Part shown: piece after piece, positions 10,735-20,660 of the stretch
How the letters are laid out: every line of letters starts with the position of its first letter
Numbering within the stretch: position 1 is the stretch's first letter
Source of the DNA: Gnetum montanum
Taxonomy: Eukaryota; Streptophyta; Gnetopsida; Gnetales; Gnetaceae
Length of the DNA: 45,222 nt
Direction: 5' to 3'
Assembly: GCA_015680685.1 (NCBI GenBank)
Contig: MNCI01035239.1
Span: 2,751 to 47,972, forward strand
The notes under the pieces: generated by a model
What the model was told of the DNA's origin: nothing
Database searches by the model: none
What the model saw: the letters and a program-made list of their open reading frames with translations, nothing else
Program-made: the position numbers and the translations under genes

Positions 10735-11100
10735 ACAAAAACGACGGGTTATAAACGGAGGAAACGTGTTCACTTTCAAAATTGCGGAGAAAACAAGTAA
10801 CGAGTCTTCTGCGCCATGCACAAAATTTTCGTGAAGTATCTTTTCAGGAATATGTGTTCGCTTTCAATGCTAAAATTGTGAGAAAACACGTATAGCGTAT
10901 TGTGGGTCCATGTACAAAATTTTCGAGAAGGTTCACGTTTAATTTGACCTAAAAGAAACCGGAGGACAATTCACGTTCATTGAATGCCAAAATTACGGAA
11001 AAAATGTCTACCGCTTCTTCTCAGCCCATGCACAAAATTTCCGAGAAGCTGCCTCCAGAGACTTAGTTCAAAAATGACCAAAAATAGACGGTAGAGGGTA
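10735..11100. promoter_or_regulatory. Diverged ~110-bp tandem array (former CGCG boxes), copy A
   Basis: Three or four diverged units each carry a version of GCGTTCACTTTCAATGC, AAAATTGCGGAGAAAAC and CCATGCACAAAATTTTCGAG. Related arrays are at 34535-34895 and 18211-18480. The array lies between two divergently oriented small ORFs and may act as a shared promoter. In copy A every ACGCGT core has mutated (ATATGTGT, AAAACACG), mostly by CpG-type transitions. Confidence 0.5.
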
Positions 11101-11198
11101 AAATGTGGTTTTTTTATAGAGATCTTAGGTATTCGCCTAAGCATACAGTTGAGAACGAGCATTACGTGAATTATCGTTCACCTCATCCTCTAAATGCA

Positions 11199-11381
11199 AT
11201 GAACCTACAAAGTTTTCACAAGAACAAAGTAGTTGCTGCAATATTGTGGCTTTTCTGGATCTATGTTATTTTCCATTTCAGCTTTATTTATAATGACAGT
11301 GTTAGCCCTAGCCTTGGACCCATTGACTATTGCTGTCTTGAGTCTTGTGACTCTAATCATCCTTCTCCCGCTTTCAATTAA
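11199..11381 (+). CDS. Hypothetical 60-residue membrane/secreted peptide, copy A
   Basis: I recognise no family. From ATG at 11199 it has a basic N-terminus (QSFHKNK), then a hydrophobic segment of about 22 residues (VVAAILWLFWIYVIFHFSF) and a polar, cysteine-containing tail (CCLESCDSNH). This is the layout of a signal-anchored or secreted small peptide. The open frame also extends upstream without an ATG. Copies exist at 34992-35174 (copy B) and 18602-18889 (older paralogue), and a short relic sharing MxxQSFHxxxxVAAIL starts at 12617. Many differences from the older paralogue change amino acids, which argues against strong constraint. A non-coding or exon-fragment origin is quite possible. 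Confidence 0.3.
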   Translation: MNLQSFHKNKVVAAILWLFWIYVIFHFSFIYNDSVSPSLGPIDYCCLESCDSNHPSPAFN

Positions 11382-11416
11382 GGTTTACCCATAATGGCTG
11401 TGTTACCCCTGGCCTT

Positions 11417-11599
11417 ATGGCTGTAATCATCCTTCTTCTAGATGCAATTACTGCTCTCGTGGTTACCTTCTGTGATTTGATGGTTAAAGCTTACTGCTCT
11501 TGGACTGTGCAAAGTATCTTGCCACCAAACTTATGCCAGATTTACTGTTGTGTTGAATTTACAGGGCAGGGCGATTGGAATTTATATGCTAAACGTTAA
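11417..11599 (+). other. Hydrophobic ORF overlapping a second repeat unit downstream of the small peptide
   Basis: This 60-codon ORF (MAVIILLLDAITALVVTFCD...) lies in a second copy of an internal ~105-bp unit (GGTTTACCCATAATGGCTGT...) that follows the ORF at 11199. In copy B the same ORF (35210 onward) stops early, after about 47 codons (TGT GCT TAA). It may be the continuation of one diverged spliced gene or simply open by chance. I do not assign a product. Confidence 0.2.
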
Positions 11600-12616
11600 C
11601 AGTCAGACAGATAAGCACGTTTAAGAATCCAGAGAAAAAAAATCTGCCCGTGGGGACGAGTCTCACTTAAGAACTCCAAAAAACCACTTTCAAGATGGTT
11701 TATTTTTGAGCTTTCCATGATTTTGTTTTTATCCAAAAGGCTCCAATGAGTATCCACATGTTTTGGAGTCCAAGCATTCAATTGAAATAAGTTTTGTGTT
11801 TATCGGCCAGTAAGTGAGCATGAAAGTCATTATGTTTATGGATGTTAACATGATGCGATGTAAAGCATAAGATACACATGTACACAACATAAAATTGTTG
11901 TGGTTAAGAAAATTTCTAGGATACCTTGGAACATCACCCTTATGACCATGATTGTAAGTCAAATCAATCAAACGTGCATTATTTGGGCCTTTCTATGAAC
12001 CTTGGAACCATCCCCGCTGCTACGGCTACAAGAAACTTCAAGTCAAATCAATCAATATTTACATAAACACTTTTTCTATAGAGCAGGCCTTGGAACCATC
12101 CCACTTCCACTTCCATGATTAAAAGAAACGTCAAGTCAATCAAGATTTGCATAAACGTGGTCTTTCTGAAAAGTCACGTCAATCAAGATTTGCATAAACG
12201 TGGTCTTTCTATACACTGGGCCTGTCTATGAACATTAAAACGATCCCCTCTAAGTCAAGTTAAACAAGCTTGCAAGAAAAGTCAAGTCTATCACATGTTA
12301 TAGTTTTTGGATTTTCTATGAACCTTGAAAGAATCTGGTAATGAGCCAAGTCAAAATGGAAATTTTTATCATGTTCAGGGGTAACATTTGCACGTTAGCA
12401 TTGACTATGGTTTGTTCATCAGCATAGCCTAATTTTATGACTTCACGATTTATTTTAAGTTTTCTTTCTCCAGAAATTATATGTTATTTTTAGAAGTACA
12501 TTTTCTCATCCTCTCTGTGGATATTATGAGGCAATTAAAGGACGAGCTTAAACACTAATAAAATATGCACATTGCACTTCATTCCTTTAAGATCCTTCCT
12601 TACTTGCATTACCAAA

Positions 12617-12667
12617 ATGAAGAGACAAAGCTTCCATGAACGCCAATCCGTTGCTGCAATTTTATAG
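12617..12667 (+). pseudogene. Relic of the small-peptide ORF start, copy A
   Basis: A 16-codon ORF MKRQSFHERQSVAAIL ends in TAG. It matches the start of the ORF at 11199 (MNLQSFHKNKVVAAIL), with nucleotide identity in the ACAAAG, TTCCA and GTTGCTGCAAT blocks. It looks like a further, very decayed member of the same family. Confidence 0.3.
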
Positions 12668-14257
12668 AATAATTTTAGGGTTCTTCTCTGATTCTCACGT
12701 TTAGTTTGACTGATTTTAACTAGTTTAACTATATATTTATAATATATATCTATTATTTAGCTCGAGAGAATCTTATATATTTTACAAATTAATAAAATCT
12801 CGAATTGATTTATTGAGAATTAATATTCATATTGAAAATCAAAATCAAAATGACTGTACCTTATTCAATAATAATTCTTGTGAAAATTTCTATTAATTTG
12901 ATTTATAGTGTTTCTTTTCCATGGCGTAGACTTTACATAGCATTTTTTTTCTATGGCCTGGACTTTCCATGCACTGTATTGGTCTCTCGGCCAAAAATAT
13001 TGCCTGCCAAGAAATAGGTACTTGCAACTTGGAAGCTACAACATGCATATTTTCCCCCAAAGCAGGAATCACTTGGTTGGTTGGAATCACTTGGTTGGTT
13101 GGCATGTTGCAGGAAAAAACTTGCATCATTTGTTTTTTCTTACCCTTATTAATGCTTAGTCAATTTGTATTTTTCAACGAAAATGGAATACCCGTTCCAT
13201 ATATCTAATGGGTCTTTAGACTTAATAAAGCTTCAATTTTGTCTTCCTTCCCTTTTAAAACCATTTTAATTAGACATGTTAAAGATTATATAGATTTTAT
13301 TTGCATGTAAATGGTTGTTCAAATAGTTATAAGAATATTTTTTTATTATTCATAGTTTGCATATTTTTTCTTTTCAAAAATATTTTTAGAATTAAATTTA
13401 CCCTGCCTTTTAATCTTATAACTATATTTTAAAAAGTTTGGATTTGCTGAAGTTTAGAGCCCTTAAAAATCATAATTTTGGGAGACTTTGGATAGTGTTA
13501 GTGGTTGCAAAATTTTGCAAGAATTGCAAAAGAATTGTGATAAGTAAAATTGTAAGTCTAGATTTCAGAGAAATCCTCCAAAGATATTAAAATTATGTTT
13601 TAAAAGTAACTGTATCATAAATAAGTTTATATCACCGTTTCTATTTATTAAAAATAGATAAATATATCATTTTTGTAAAATTCAGTATATGAAATAGACG
13701 TAGATGTATCATGTCGTTAAAGGTCAAAATTGCTTTGGAACGTGATTGCGTTTGGGAATTGTGAACCAGAATCAATAATGCTCTGTTTATGAAAATTCGT
13801 TAAGAACCGTAATCCTGATGAAGCATGATGATTAATTTCCAGTATTTTAACTAATTACTAGCAGGAAAGATTCGCAAACTCAAATGATTTCTCTCCTGAT
13901 GACATCTGCCCATCCTTAACTATACTGGCTCTCTTATTTTCTATGAATTCTCTAATTACTGTAACCTTCTGTTTTATCTGAAACTTGGTTTTAGTTCTCA
14001 GATTTTGAATTTGTTCTGTATCAGAAAAAGCTCCTAACCCATGCTCACATGTTCGCATCTTTTTCTTGAAAAGAAGTCGCATGGCCGTCAAGGGAAACGG
14101 TAAAAAATGAGGGAAAAAAACTGAAAGTGATTTATGCACCTTGTTCATTTAATCTTGTAAAACATCATTGCTTCTCTGTTTACAATTTCATTCCATTTGA
14201 AGTCAACTATGACGAGGAAATCGACACTTCAAAATAGGACCTCTGTTTCTTGCTATG

Positions 14258-14277
14258 TTACGTGTCTCTGCACGTAA
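14258..14277. other. TTACGTG/CACGTAA hairpin, copy A
   Basis: There is a 7-bp perfect inverted repeat with a 6-base loop, flanked by TTGC and GCAA. It contains ACGTGTC, an ABRE-type core. It lies about 45 bp from the C-rich tract. The same hairpin is at 37982-38001. Confidence 0.4.
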
Positions 14278-14319
14278 GCAACATCCAATAAAGAGGCCAG
14301 TCATTCCGAATAACACTTG

Positions 14320-14340
14320 CCCCCCAACCCCCCGCCCCCC
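14320..14340 (-). other. G-quadruplex-capable tract, copy A
   Basis: Three runs of six C (C6-AA-C6-G-C6) lie in otherwise AT-rich DNA. The - strand is thus G6-C-G6-TT-G6, and runs of six can supply the four GGG tracts a quadruplex needs. Confidence 0.6.
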
Positions 14341-15582
14341 GTCTTACTGCGGAAGTGTCCACCCGAAGAAATTATAAAATCAATAATCATACTTGTGGAG
14401 CAAAGAATCTTAAATTAGGAAATAGGTTTTGGAACTAAAATTCTTACTTTGGTAATACAAGGCTATAATATTACACAACAAAAATGGAAGAGCCGAGCTT
14501 GCATGACAAATGATTGTTTGGACAGTGCATTAGAAAAATTTGCAATTTGAAATGAGGATTAAGGATATTTTAAAATGAGTTTATGAGCCTAAGGTGGGTT
14601 TAGGAGACGAATGTATTTGGAATACTAAATTTCACTTTTTATATTAATTTTATAATAAAATTGATAGTGCACATGTGTCATATTACAATCTTACAAATTG
14701 ATAGTGCACATGTGTCACAATGAGAGATGGCCATGGAGACTAATTTATAGAAAGCTCTAGAGGTATAAACTTCAAAGTCTACATGTTTTTGTTTGAGTAT
14801 CACCTTGACCCATTAGGACATAGAATACAAGTGTGTTTTCCATGATGGTACTTATAGAAGCCATACCAACAATGATTATATGTTCTATATAATTGACATT
14901 GGAAAATTACTAAAGCTATCTTATTATATAAAAAGGGGGATAAAAATAATTTGAACGATTATTAAATGATTATTGTGAGAAATATTTTTGCTAAGTTGTT
15001 GGGCACAATGCTAGAAAAGAGAATCAATTATTGGGCTAAAAGTAACCAAGTTAGGGCAAGATGTTAAGCAAACAACATCACTCCACTATTGATCATTTAG
15101 TTATTCCTAGACACTACATAGAGTTTGCAAGAATGCCTACTAAAATGATTCAGTGATTTGTACAAAACTATGGTTGCACTTGCATAAAATTGGCCTCCCT
15201 TCACATTTCATTACAACTCAAAGATTGTATGAAGAAGTGATTATTGAAATTACAGACAATAATTCAAAAAAAAATTTGTTGACATTTCCAAAGTTCAAAA
15301 CATTTTGAATATTTTATTAAAAACCTTTGTTTAGTTTGTATCCTGAGACTTTACCCCAAAAACTTTGTGCTCCATGAAGAGGAAAATATAATAGCTTTTG
15401 CTATTTAAGGGGTTATGACTCCTCTTGCATTTTGATGTAGAGAGTCCATAGTAGCTATGGTAATATTGGAAGAGGGATATGGGACAAAAGGTTGATCAAT
15501 TCAATATAAGATGGACCCTTTCAACTTGAAAAATCATTTCTTTATATTTTGTTTTTTTTTTGTAAAATAGAATCTTTGTACA

Positions 15583-16430
15583 TGATGAGTGGCGAGGTAC
15601 CCCTACACTCAACCATACGAATATGAGCATTTCACGCACGATCCGGTCATACTGCAAGTACTAAGTGCTTACGCACCTAAATGGAACACTTAGGGTTAAT
15701 CAATCGTTGTCTTCTCAAACTTACTTGTATTGTCACAGTTGTATGGTTAAGTAAGCTTGAGGTATATGATTTTTATAACTTTGGTCTTTTTATGTCTTCT
15801 AATAATACAGTAGAGGGAGAGAGAACTAAGTGGCTAATTTATCTTAACTATTCATTAACTAGTTTCTAATTGTTCCTGACACCAATATCCGTTCCCACTT
15901 TCTGTACGCATCCTAAACCAGTGCAACGCTGCTAGGATTACCAAACACTGATCGTTACTTGGTTACCAAGTGCTACATGCTCGAAGCGGTCATACTAAAT
16001 GTACTTAACTAAGAGGGTCGAAGGTTGACAGAGATATTAATTAACTAGGAAAGCATTAAACATTCAATAATAATTAATTACTAATTAGCTTAATTTGTAT
16101 GCTGCAAGGTTTATCATAAAGTTCGTCTTTATTTCCATACACAAATGTGTGTGCTCAAGTACAAATTGCTCGAATAAAGATCCATTCACTCTATGACTGC
16201 TATTGTGGGCACACAGAAATTATTCTAACTCTAGAATTACTAAACTACAAGAATCTGGCTAAGGGTCTAAGGCTAACTCCCTTGAACAAAGGGTGCCACC
16301 TCTTATTTATAGAAGATGAGGTAGGATGTGATATTGTGGCTCATCATACCCCCATGATTGAATGAAAACTCGTACTCGAGTTCCTTACAAAATATTGGGA
16401 AGGTATGGGATTATTAACTTGAATGACAAC
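15583..16430 (-). mobile_element. LTR-like repeat R3, copy A
   Basis: This is a third member of the R family, in the R2 orientation. The + strand edge is TGATGAGTGG (LTR end CA on the - strand), the TATAAATAAG box is on the - strand at 16302-16311, and a GAAATAAAG poly(A)-like site lies between. The conserved blocks are shared with R1 and R2. Beyond the TATA box a module of about 100 bp (CATACCCCCATGA ... GGTATGGGA, about 16345-16412) is present in the opposite relative orientation to that in R1. No target-site duplication was found. Confidence 0.6.
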
Positions 16431-16889
16431 TAATGGTGAATGGGGTGAAATGTGAACGAATCAACATTACAATACATGGCAACATTAGTGTTCATAAATA
16501 CAAGAGTGAACACTATACACAATTGACATCCAGGCTTATTTGGCAACTGAGAGAGAAGAGAGAGAGAGAAAAGAAAGGAGAAGACGTGTTGCTGCGATGC
16601 CAAGATTGTGCCTTCCTTTGTCCATCCATGCACGCACCATCAATCTTGTGCCTTGCACAATTGTTCCGGCACTAGTCCATCCTAAGTGTTTCCTCCAGGT
16701 CCAATCCATTGTTGTATGATTTCTATATGCACACACAACACAGTCACATATGAGCAAGGATAAGTAAATTACAATACAATCGATACCTTGCTTCAATGTA
16801 AGGTCCATTGGCTGAGTTGTGATATGGCTGATATGGATTCTAGAGATATAACATTGGTGACGATCCAAGGTGTAGGGGTTAGGAGAAAT
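16431..16889. other. R3-adjacent sequence to the duplication edge; GA-rich tract
   Basis: No gene is supported. It includes a GA/AG-rich tract (about 16549-16585, duplicated at about 40278-40314) and ACACACAAC-type repeats. It may be the rest of the R3 element. Its right end at 16889 is both the end of the segmental duplication and the point where receptor-kinase homology begins. Confidence 0.5.
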
Positions 16890-16946
16890 GGCAACCAAAA
16901 TGGCAGCCAAAATTAGATGCCATAATACAGCACTTCTACGCAGCAT
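16886..16946 (-). pseudogene. 5' fragment of a third LRR receptor kinase (signal peptide only)
   Basis: From ATG at 16946 leftwards it encodes MLRRSAVLWHLILAAI, matching the signal peptide of the receptor kinases at 8700 and 32505 (MLRRSAVLWNLVLFAI). The 5' leader to about 17030 also matches (GAATATTTGGCC versus GAGTGTTTGGCG). The coding sequence is cut off at about 16886, where R3-linked sequence starts; the joined frame then runs into unrelated residues. This is the start of an older third receptor gene, truncated by an insertion or rearrangement. Confidence 0.75.
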
Positions 16947-17175
16947 GTTTACCATCGGATTGTCCAACTTATCCAAAATGTTGCAGAATATTTGGCCTCA
17001 TTGGCTTGCATTGCTGAATTTAACGACCTAGAGGAGATGGATCAGATGCTTGGAAGAGTCTTGGATTGTGGTGCAACTTTGAAGATCGTCTTATGGACAG
17101 AGGACGAGGCTGCCACCTACCCTGATGGGAATCCAAGGCTTCCACCTACCCTCATGTGTTACCAAGGTTGTGTGT

Positions 17176-17427
17176 CTAAATAAATAGAGAGATGCTTCTT
17201 ACGTCTATGATTTTTAACGTTCCGCCGCAGAAATTGACGAAGTAGCGGGCCCCTTCAAAGCCTGCTGCAAAAATTACGTACTGAGAATGTTCAGTGCTCC
17301 GACTCGGACTTCTTTGACCTTGACCCCCATATGCACAGATCACATGAGCTGGGTTTTGTAATAGTTGAAGTCTCTTCTTAGTATTATTTGAATAAGGAAT
17401 TTGAAATTGGTATGAAAAGTTCATCAT
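17176..17427 (-). other. Unrecognised ORF in a locally GC-richer patch
   Basis: An 83-codon ORF begins at ATG 17427. The second half is glycine/aromatic-rich (CAYGGQGQRSPS, FAAGFEGARYFVNFCGGT) and sits in the most GC-rich stretch of the spacer (about 17215-17350). I recognise no family, and no duplicate exists in the window for comparison. It may be a fragment of a real exon or chance. Confidence 0.2.
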
Positions 17428-18210
17428 GAGCACACCACAAGTTGATTTTGATCATGGTGAAATCTGTATTGAATGAAATCTATATTAACTAAGAGTTATG
17501 GAAGAGACACCATTTACCCCTATAAAACATATTGGGGAGATAATACATATTAATTATAATGTGTTAGCAAAATTTTTGTTTTTAAATTTTATCCTTAAAT
17601 GGATATTGTATACTACCATTTGTAAAAACTCATTTGGCAGGCAAAGTAATTGGGCTGAATAAGCTCTACAATTTTAGTTGAATAAGTAAAATAATAGCAT
17701 ACATTCATTAACCTAAATAATGTAAATTTACTACATTTCAAAGGACTTTTTAACAGAGTTATAATTGTTATTAACATGATGAAACCATGGTAGGCAAAAA
17801 AGGATGCAGATTTATTGCCCTTATTAACGCAGACAAGTGAGATGCACGTGAGCTCATTTTGAAGTATGAAAGTTATAAAATAGTATCATATACATTATTT
17901 TTATGGTTAACAACTTGTGAGCTATTGCAAATCAAAATTGTAGACCATGATGATATGAGATTTACCATAGTTACTGATATTACATTTTCAAAATTTGATT
18001 CTGTAAGCCATGAAGTTCTAACTTATGTATTTGACTATAAGTGTAAATCTCTTTTTAAAGTATAAAATTATAAGCGTAAATCTCTTTTTAAAGTATAAAA
18101 TTAAAATGAACTGAGCTCAGCATGTACCATTGCATATTGTAAACCACAATGTGGTTTGATTCAAAATAACTGATTGCATTCATTTTTAAGAAGTTTATCC
18201 AAGAAAATTC

Positions 18211-18480
18211 TTGTGTTTCTTCCAAAGGATGAAAACTACGGGTTCTAAATCAGGAAAACGCGTTCACATTGAAAGTCAAAATTGTGTAACGCGTTTTCTG
18301 GGTCCATGCACAAAATGTTTGAGAAGTTTCTTCCAAAGGACAAAAACAACAGGTTCTAAACCTGAAAAATGCGTTCACTTTGAATTGTGGAGAAAACGCG
18401 TAATGCGTCTTTTGAACCCATACACAATTTCTGAGAAGTTTCTTACAGAAACTTAGTATAAAAGGACCAAAAACGGTAGA
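18211..18480. promoter_or_regulatory. CGCG-box tandem array with hairpin and TATA box, older copy
   Basis: Two units of about 110 bp (starting CTTCCAAAGGA at about 18219 and 18332) contain three ACGCGT cores at 18258, 18289 and 18396. The first two face each other in a stem of about 15 bp: 18254-18268 pairs with 18283-18298. A TATA-like TATAAAAGG lies at about 18457-18465, upstream of the small ORF at 18602. The sister arrays have TTCAAAAA at this place. Confidence 0.5.
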
Positions 18481-18601
18481 AGGTAAAGGATGGGTTTCTT
18501 ATAGAGATCTTAGATATTTGCGTAAGCACACTGTGCAGAACAACTGCAACGTCAGTTGTCCGCATTACGTGAATTATCGTCCGCCTCAGCCTCTGAATGC
18601 A

Positions 18602-18889
18602 ATGAAGCTACAAAATTTTCACAAGAACAAAGTAGTTGCTGCAATGTTGTGGCTTTTCTGGATCTATGCTATCTTCTGTTTCAGGTTTACCTATAGTTAC
18701 AGTGGTAGTGCTAGCCCCCATTACAGTGGTAGTGCTAGCCGGCCCCCACTGCCCCTTACAGGGTGCGTTGTTGCTCTCCTGCGTCTTGTGACTGTAATCA
18801 TCCTTCTCGCACATGCAAGCCCTGCTCTCTCCGTATTTCTAAGGTTTACCCATAATGGCTGTGTTACCCCTGTATCCTGGGTTTTATGA
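18602..18889 (+). CDS. Hypothetical 95-residue hydrophobic peptide, older paralogue
   Basis: I recognise no family. From ATG at 18602 the start MKLQNFHKNKVVAAMLWLFW parallels the ORFs at 11199 and 34992. A serine/proline-rich part follows (a repeated YSGSAS unit), then a second hydrophobic stretch (LLRLVTVIILLAHASPAL) that corresponds to the downstream repeat unit in copies A and B, here fused in frame. CAG|GTTTAC at about 18684 could be a splice donor. It has the best TATA box of the three copies. Coding status is uncertain. Confidence 0.3.
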   Translation: MKLQNFHKNKVVAAMLWLFWIYAIFCFRFTYSYSGSASPHYSGSASRPPLPLTGCVVALLRLVTVIILLAHASPALSVFLRFTHNGCVTPVSWVL

Positions 18890-18960
18890 CTGTAATCATC
18901 TTCTCTCGGATTCAATTACTGCTCCAGGTTAAGTGATTTGATGGTTAAAGGTTTACTGAT

Positions 18961-20660
18961 ACGATTAATAAAATGCTGCTAGATCTACTACGTTGTAACC
19001 GACATCTATTCTATATCAAAAAATTTATGATAGTTTCCATTATTCAGTTTCTTGTAAATGTTGCCGGAATGACACCAACACCAACGAATAAACAGGGCCT
19101 GCATCTTGGAGTTTACGACAGTAGCCCTTTTAACCATTGTTAAAATTTTTGGGAACATTGTTTTGACTCTTAAAAAATAATAAACCTTGTAAGATATTTA
19201 AACATAATTAAAAATGAAATTGAAATTTTATCTTCCGACGAGAAATATATTTGCGATGAATTTTGAAAATATCCTTAATAAAATTATCAAAGTAATATTT
19301 AGAACAAATCCATTAAATTTGCAATCTTACAATTGCATCTATATTTAATGTTCTCAATGTAAAATATTGCATAAAAATATGTTATTAATCTTCAATATTG
19401 CATTTGCTAATATTTCAGTTGTTTCAATTAAAGGTGTTAGTGCTTATTTCAATTGTTTGACGTGGTATTTTTAATTTAAAAATATCAATAACGATTCATT
19501 AGTCTTTCAATTTATTGCTAATATATGTTAGGATAGGAAGGATGACCTGACAGGGTAAGAGCTTTGAACAAGGATGTTGACGTGGCAGTCATTGGTAGGA
19601 CACAAAAATGCTAACGAACTGCTGCAGAAAGCATGTCAAGAAATAACTGATATGCTAAATTGTAAATGAACAATAACCAGGATTGATATTTATTCACATA
19701 TTTCCAAGCTGAGTTCATCATTAGCTTAACCACTTATGTGTTTTTTACTAAGATATTGTCAATTCACACTGATTCTGACGTTTTCATTTATAAAATTCAG
19801 TGTTTGAGCACTAGGGCTGGCACATGAGCTTTTAGATTAACTGTTGAAAATTTAAGTTATCTTTTTATAGAGACTTTGGGGTTGTATTTAAGAATTAAAA
19901 CAAAGAAATGCAGGTAGATCACATACAAAATTTAGCTGTGCCTTCAGAAAATGTTAGCCTTCAGCAGCCAATACTTTTCTATACACAAACATGTCTTCAT
20001 CACTAGACAAAATAGCCCAAGTTTGCCACGTCTAGCATCCAAATGTGTATAAGCAAAAAACACTTCTCCTAACAAGGCCAACTGATTTGAGCTGACATTT
20101 GACAATGTGGAACACTAAGTGGGAAAAAAATTAAAATGAAGGCGAAAAACTATTAATATGTAAGAAATGGCCCTCAAAGCCAAATGAGAGTATGGGATGT
20201 GAAATTTTTGGCAGTACTAATTATTTGTAGATATATTTTTTAAACTACATAATATACAAGCGTTAACTTCTTTGTTGCCTGTGATTTGCATTTTTCACAA
20301 GTTTAATCTCAAGGGGTTATGCTGAGATTTATAAGAAATTAATGACTGCAGATCGCTGGGATTTAGGATGTAATAAAAACAGTTCTGTTCTGTGTACTAT
20401 ATGTTGTAAAGGGATATCCTTCAGAATTAGCTAGGGATTTTATTGAGTAAAGAAGAAAATGATCAATGTTAACTGTAATGATGGGAACATTCATGCAACA
20501 ACCTACTTGTTCATTTACTTTTACTTATCAGTCTTTCTTTAATAATTCTTAGTGTTACTGATTCTTGTTCCCACAGATTCATTACTCTTGTGTCCAGTGG
20601 TGGTGTTTTTGACACCATAGCTACTTTGTTTTGGCTTCTTACGTTTATCTGAATGTGCAG
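18961..20660. other. No exon recognised (upstream of carrier exons)
   Basis: This is AT-rich sequence. I looked here on the + strand for the earlier exons of the mitochondrial pyruvate carrier and did not find them. If the gene is intact, this is part of an intron; if not, it is flanking sequence. Confidence 0.5.

Larger units (their letters stand above)
11600..15582. other. No gene seen; short repeats and a C-rich tract (copy A)
   Basis: This is AT-rich intergenic sequence. It holds a 33-bp direct repeat (12135-12167 and 12178-12210, GTCAATCAAGATTTGCATAA...), the small-ORF relic at 12617, an 18-bp tandem duplication private to copy A (13065-13100), a hairpin (14258-14277), a C-rich tract (14320-14340) and a 23-bp direct repeat (14658 and 14695, containing GATAGTGCACATGTGTCA). 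The duplicate region is 35393-39307. Confidence 0.6.
1..16889 (+). repeat. Segmental duplication, copy A
   Basis: This segment is repeated in the same orientation at about 23614-40618. The offset is about 23.6-23.8 kb and changes stepwise at a few indels: 46 bp near 194, 19 bp near 2700, 257 bp near 3311, and a rearrangement near 13230-13340. By eye the copies look well above 95% identical, so the duplication is fairly recent. The left end is not seen, because the match to copy B continues to base 1. The right end is sharp: after the shared string ending at 16889, copy A continues into an LRR fragment, while copy B enters unrelated sequence. Confidence 0.95.
17850..18960 (+). repeat. Older third copy of the receptor-kinase upstream region
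   Basis: This stretch aligns, with clear divergence, to 10050-11480: the block with ATTTACCATAGTTAC, the AAATCTCTTTTTAAAG block, GTTTGATTCAAAATAACT, the CGCG array and the small hydrophobic ORF follow in the same order. With the receptor start at 16886-17030 it forms a partial third paralogue of the duplicon. An internal ~33-bp tandem duplication (18038-18103) and a ~19-bp one (ACAGTGGTAGTGCTAGCC, about 18698-18740) are private to it. Confidence 0.75.

Noticed and set aside
13858-14148. 96-codon ORF on the - strand ending EFIENKRASIVKDG...FANLSC
   Set aside because: It looked like a possible exon, but copy B has a TAG in the same frame (QIK* instead of QIKQ) and non-conservative changes; no family recognised.
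16536-16976. 146-codon - strand ORF starting like a receptor signal peptide
   Set aside because: Only the start is receptor sequence. The rest is R3-linked non-coding sequence read through by chance after truncation; in copy B the start is absent.
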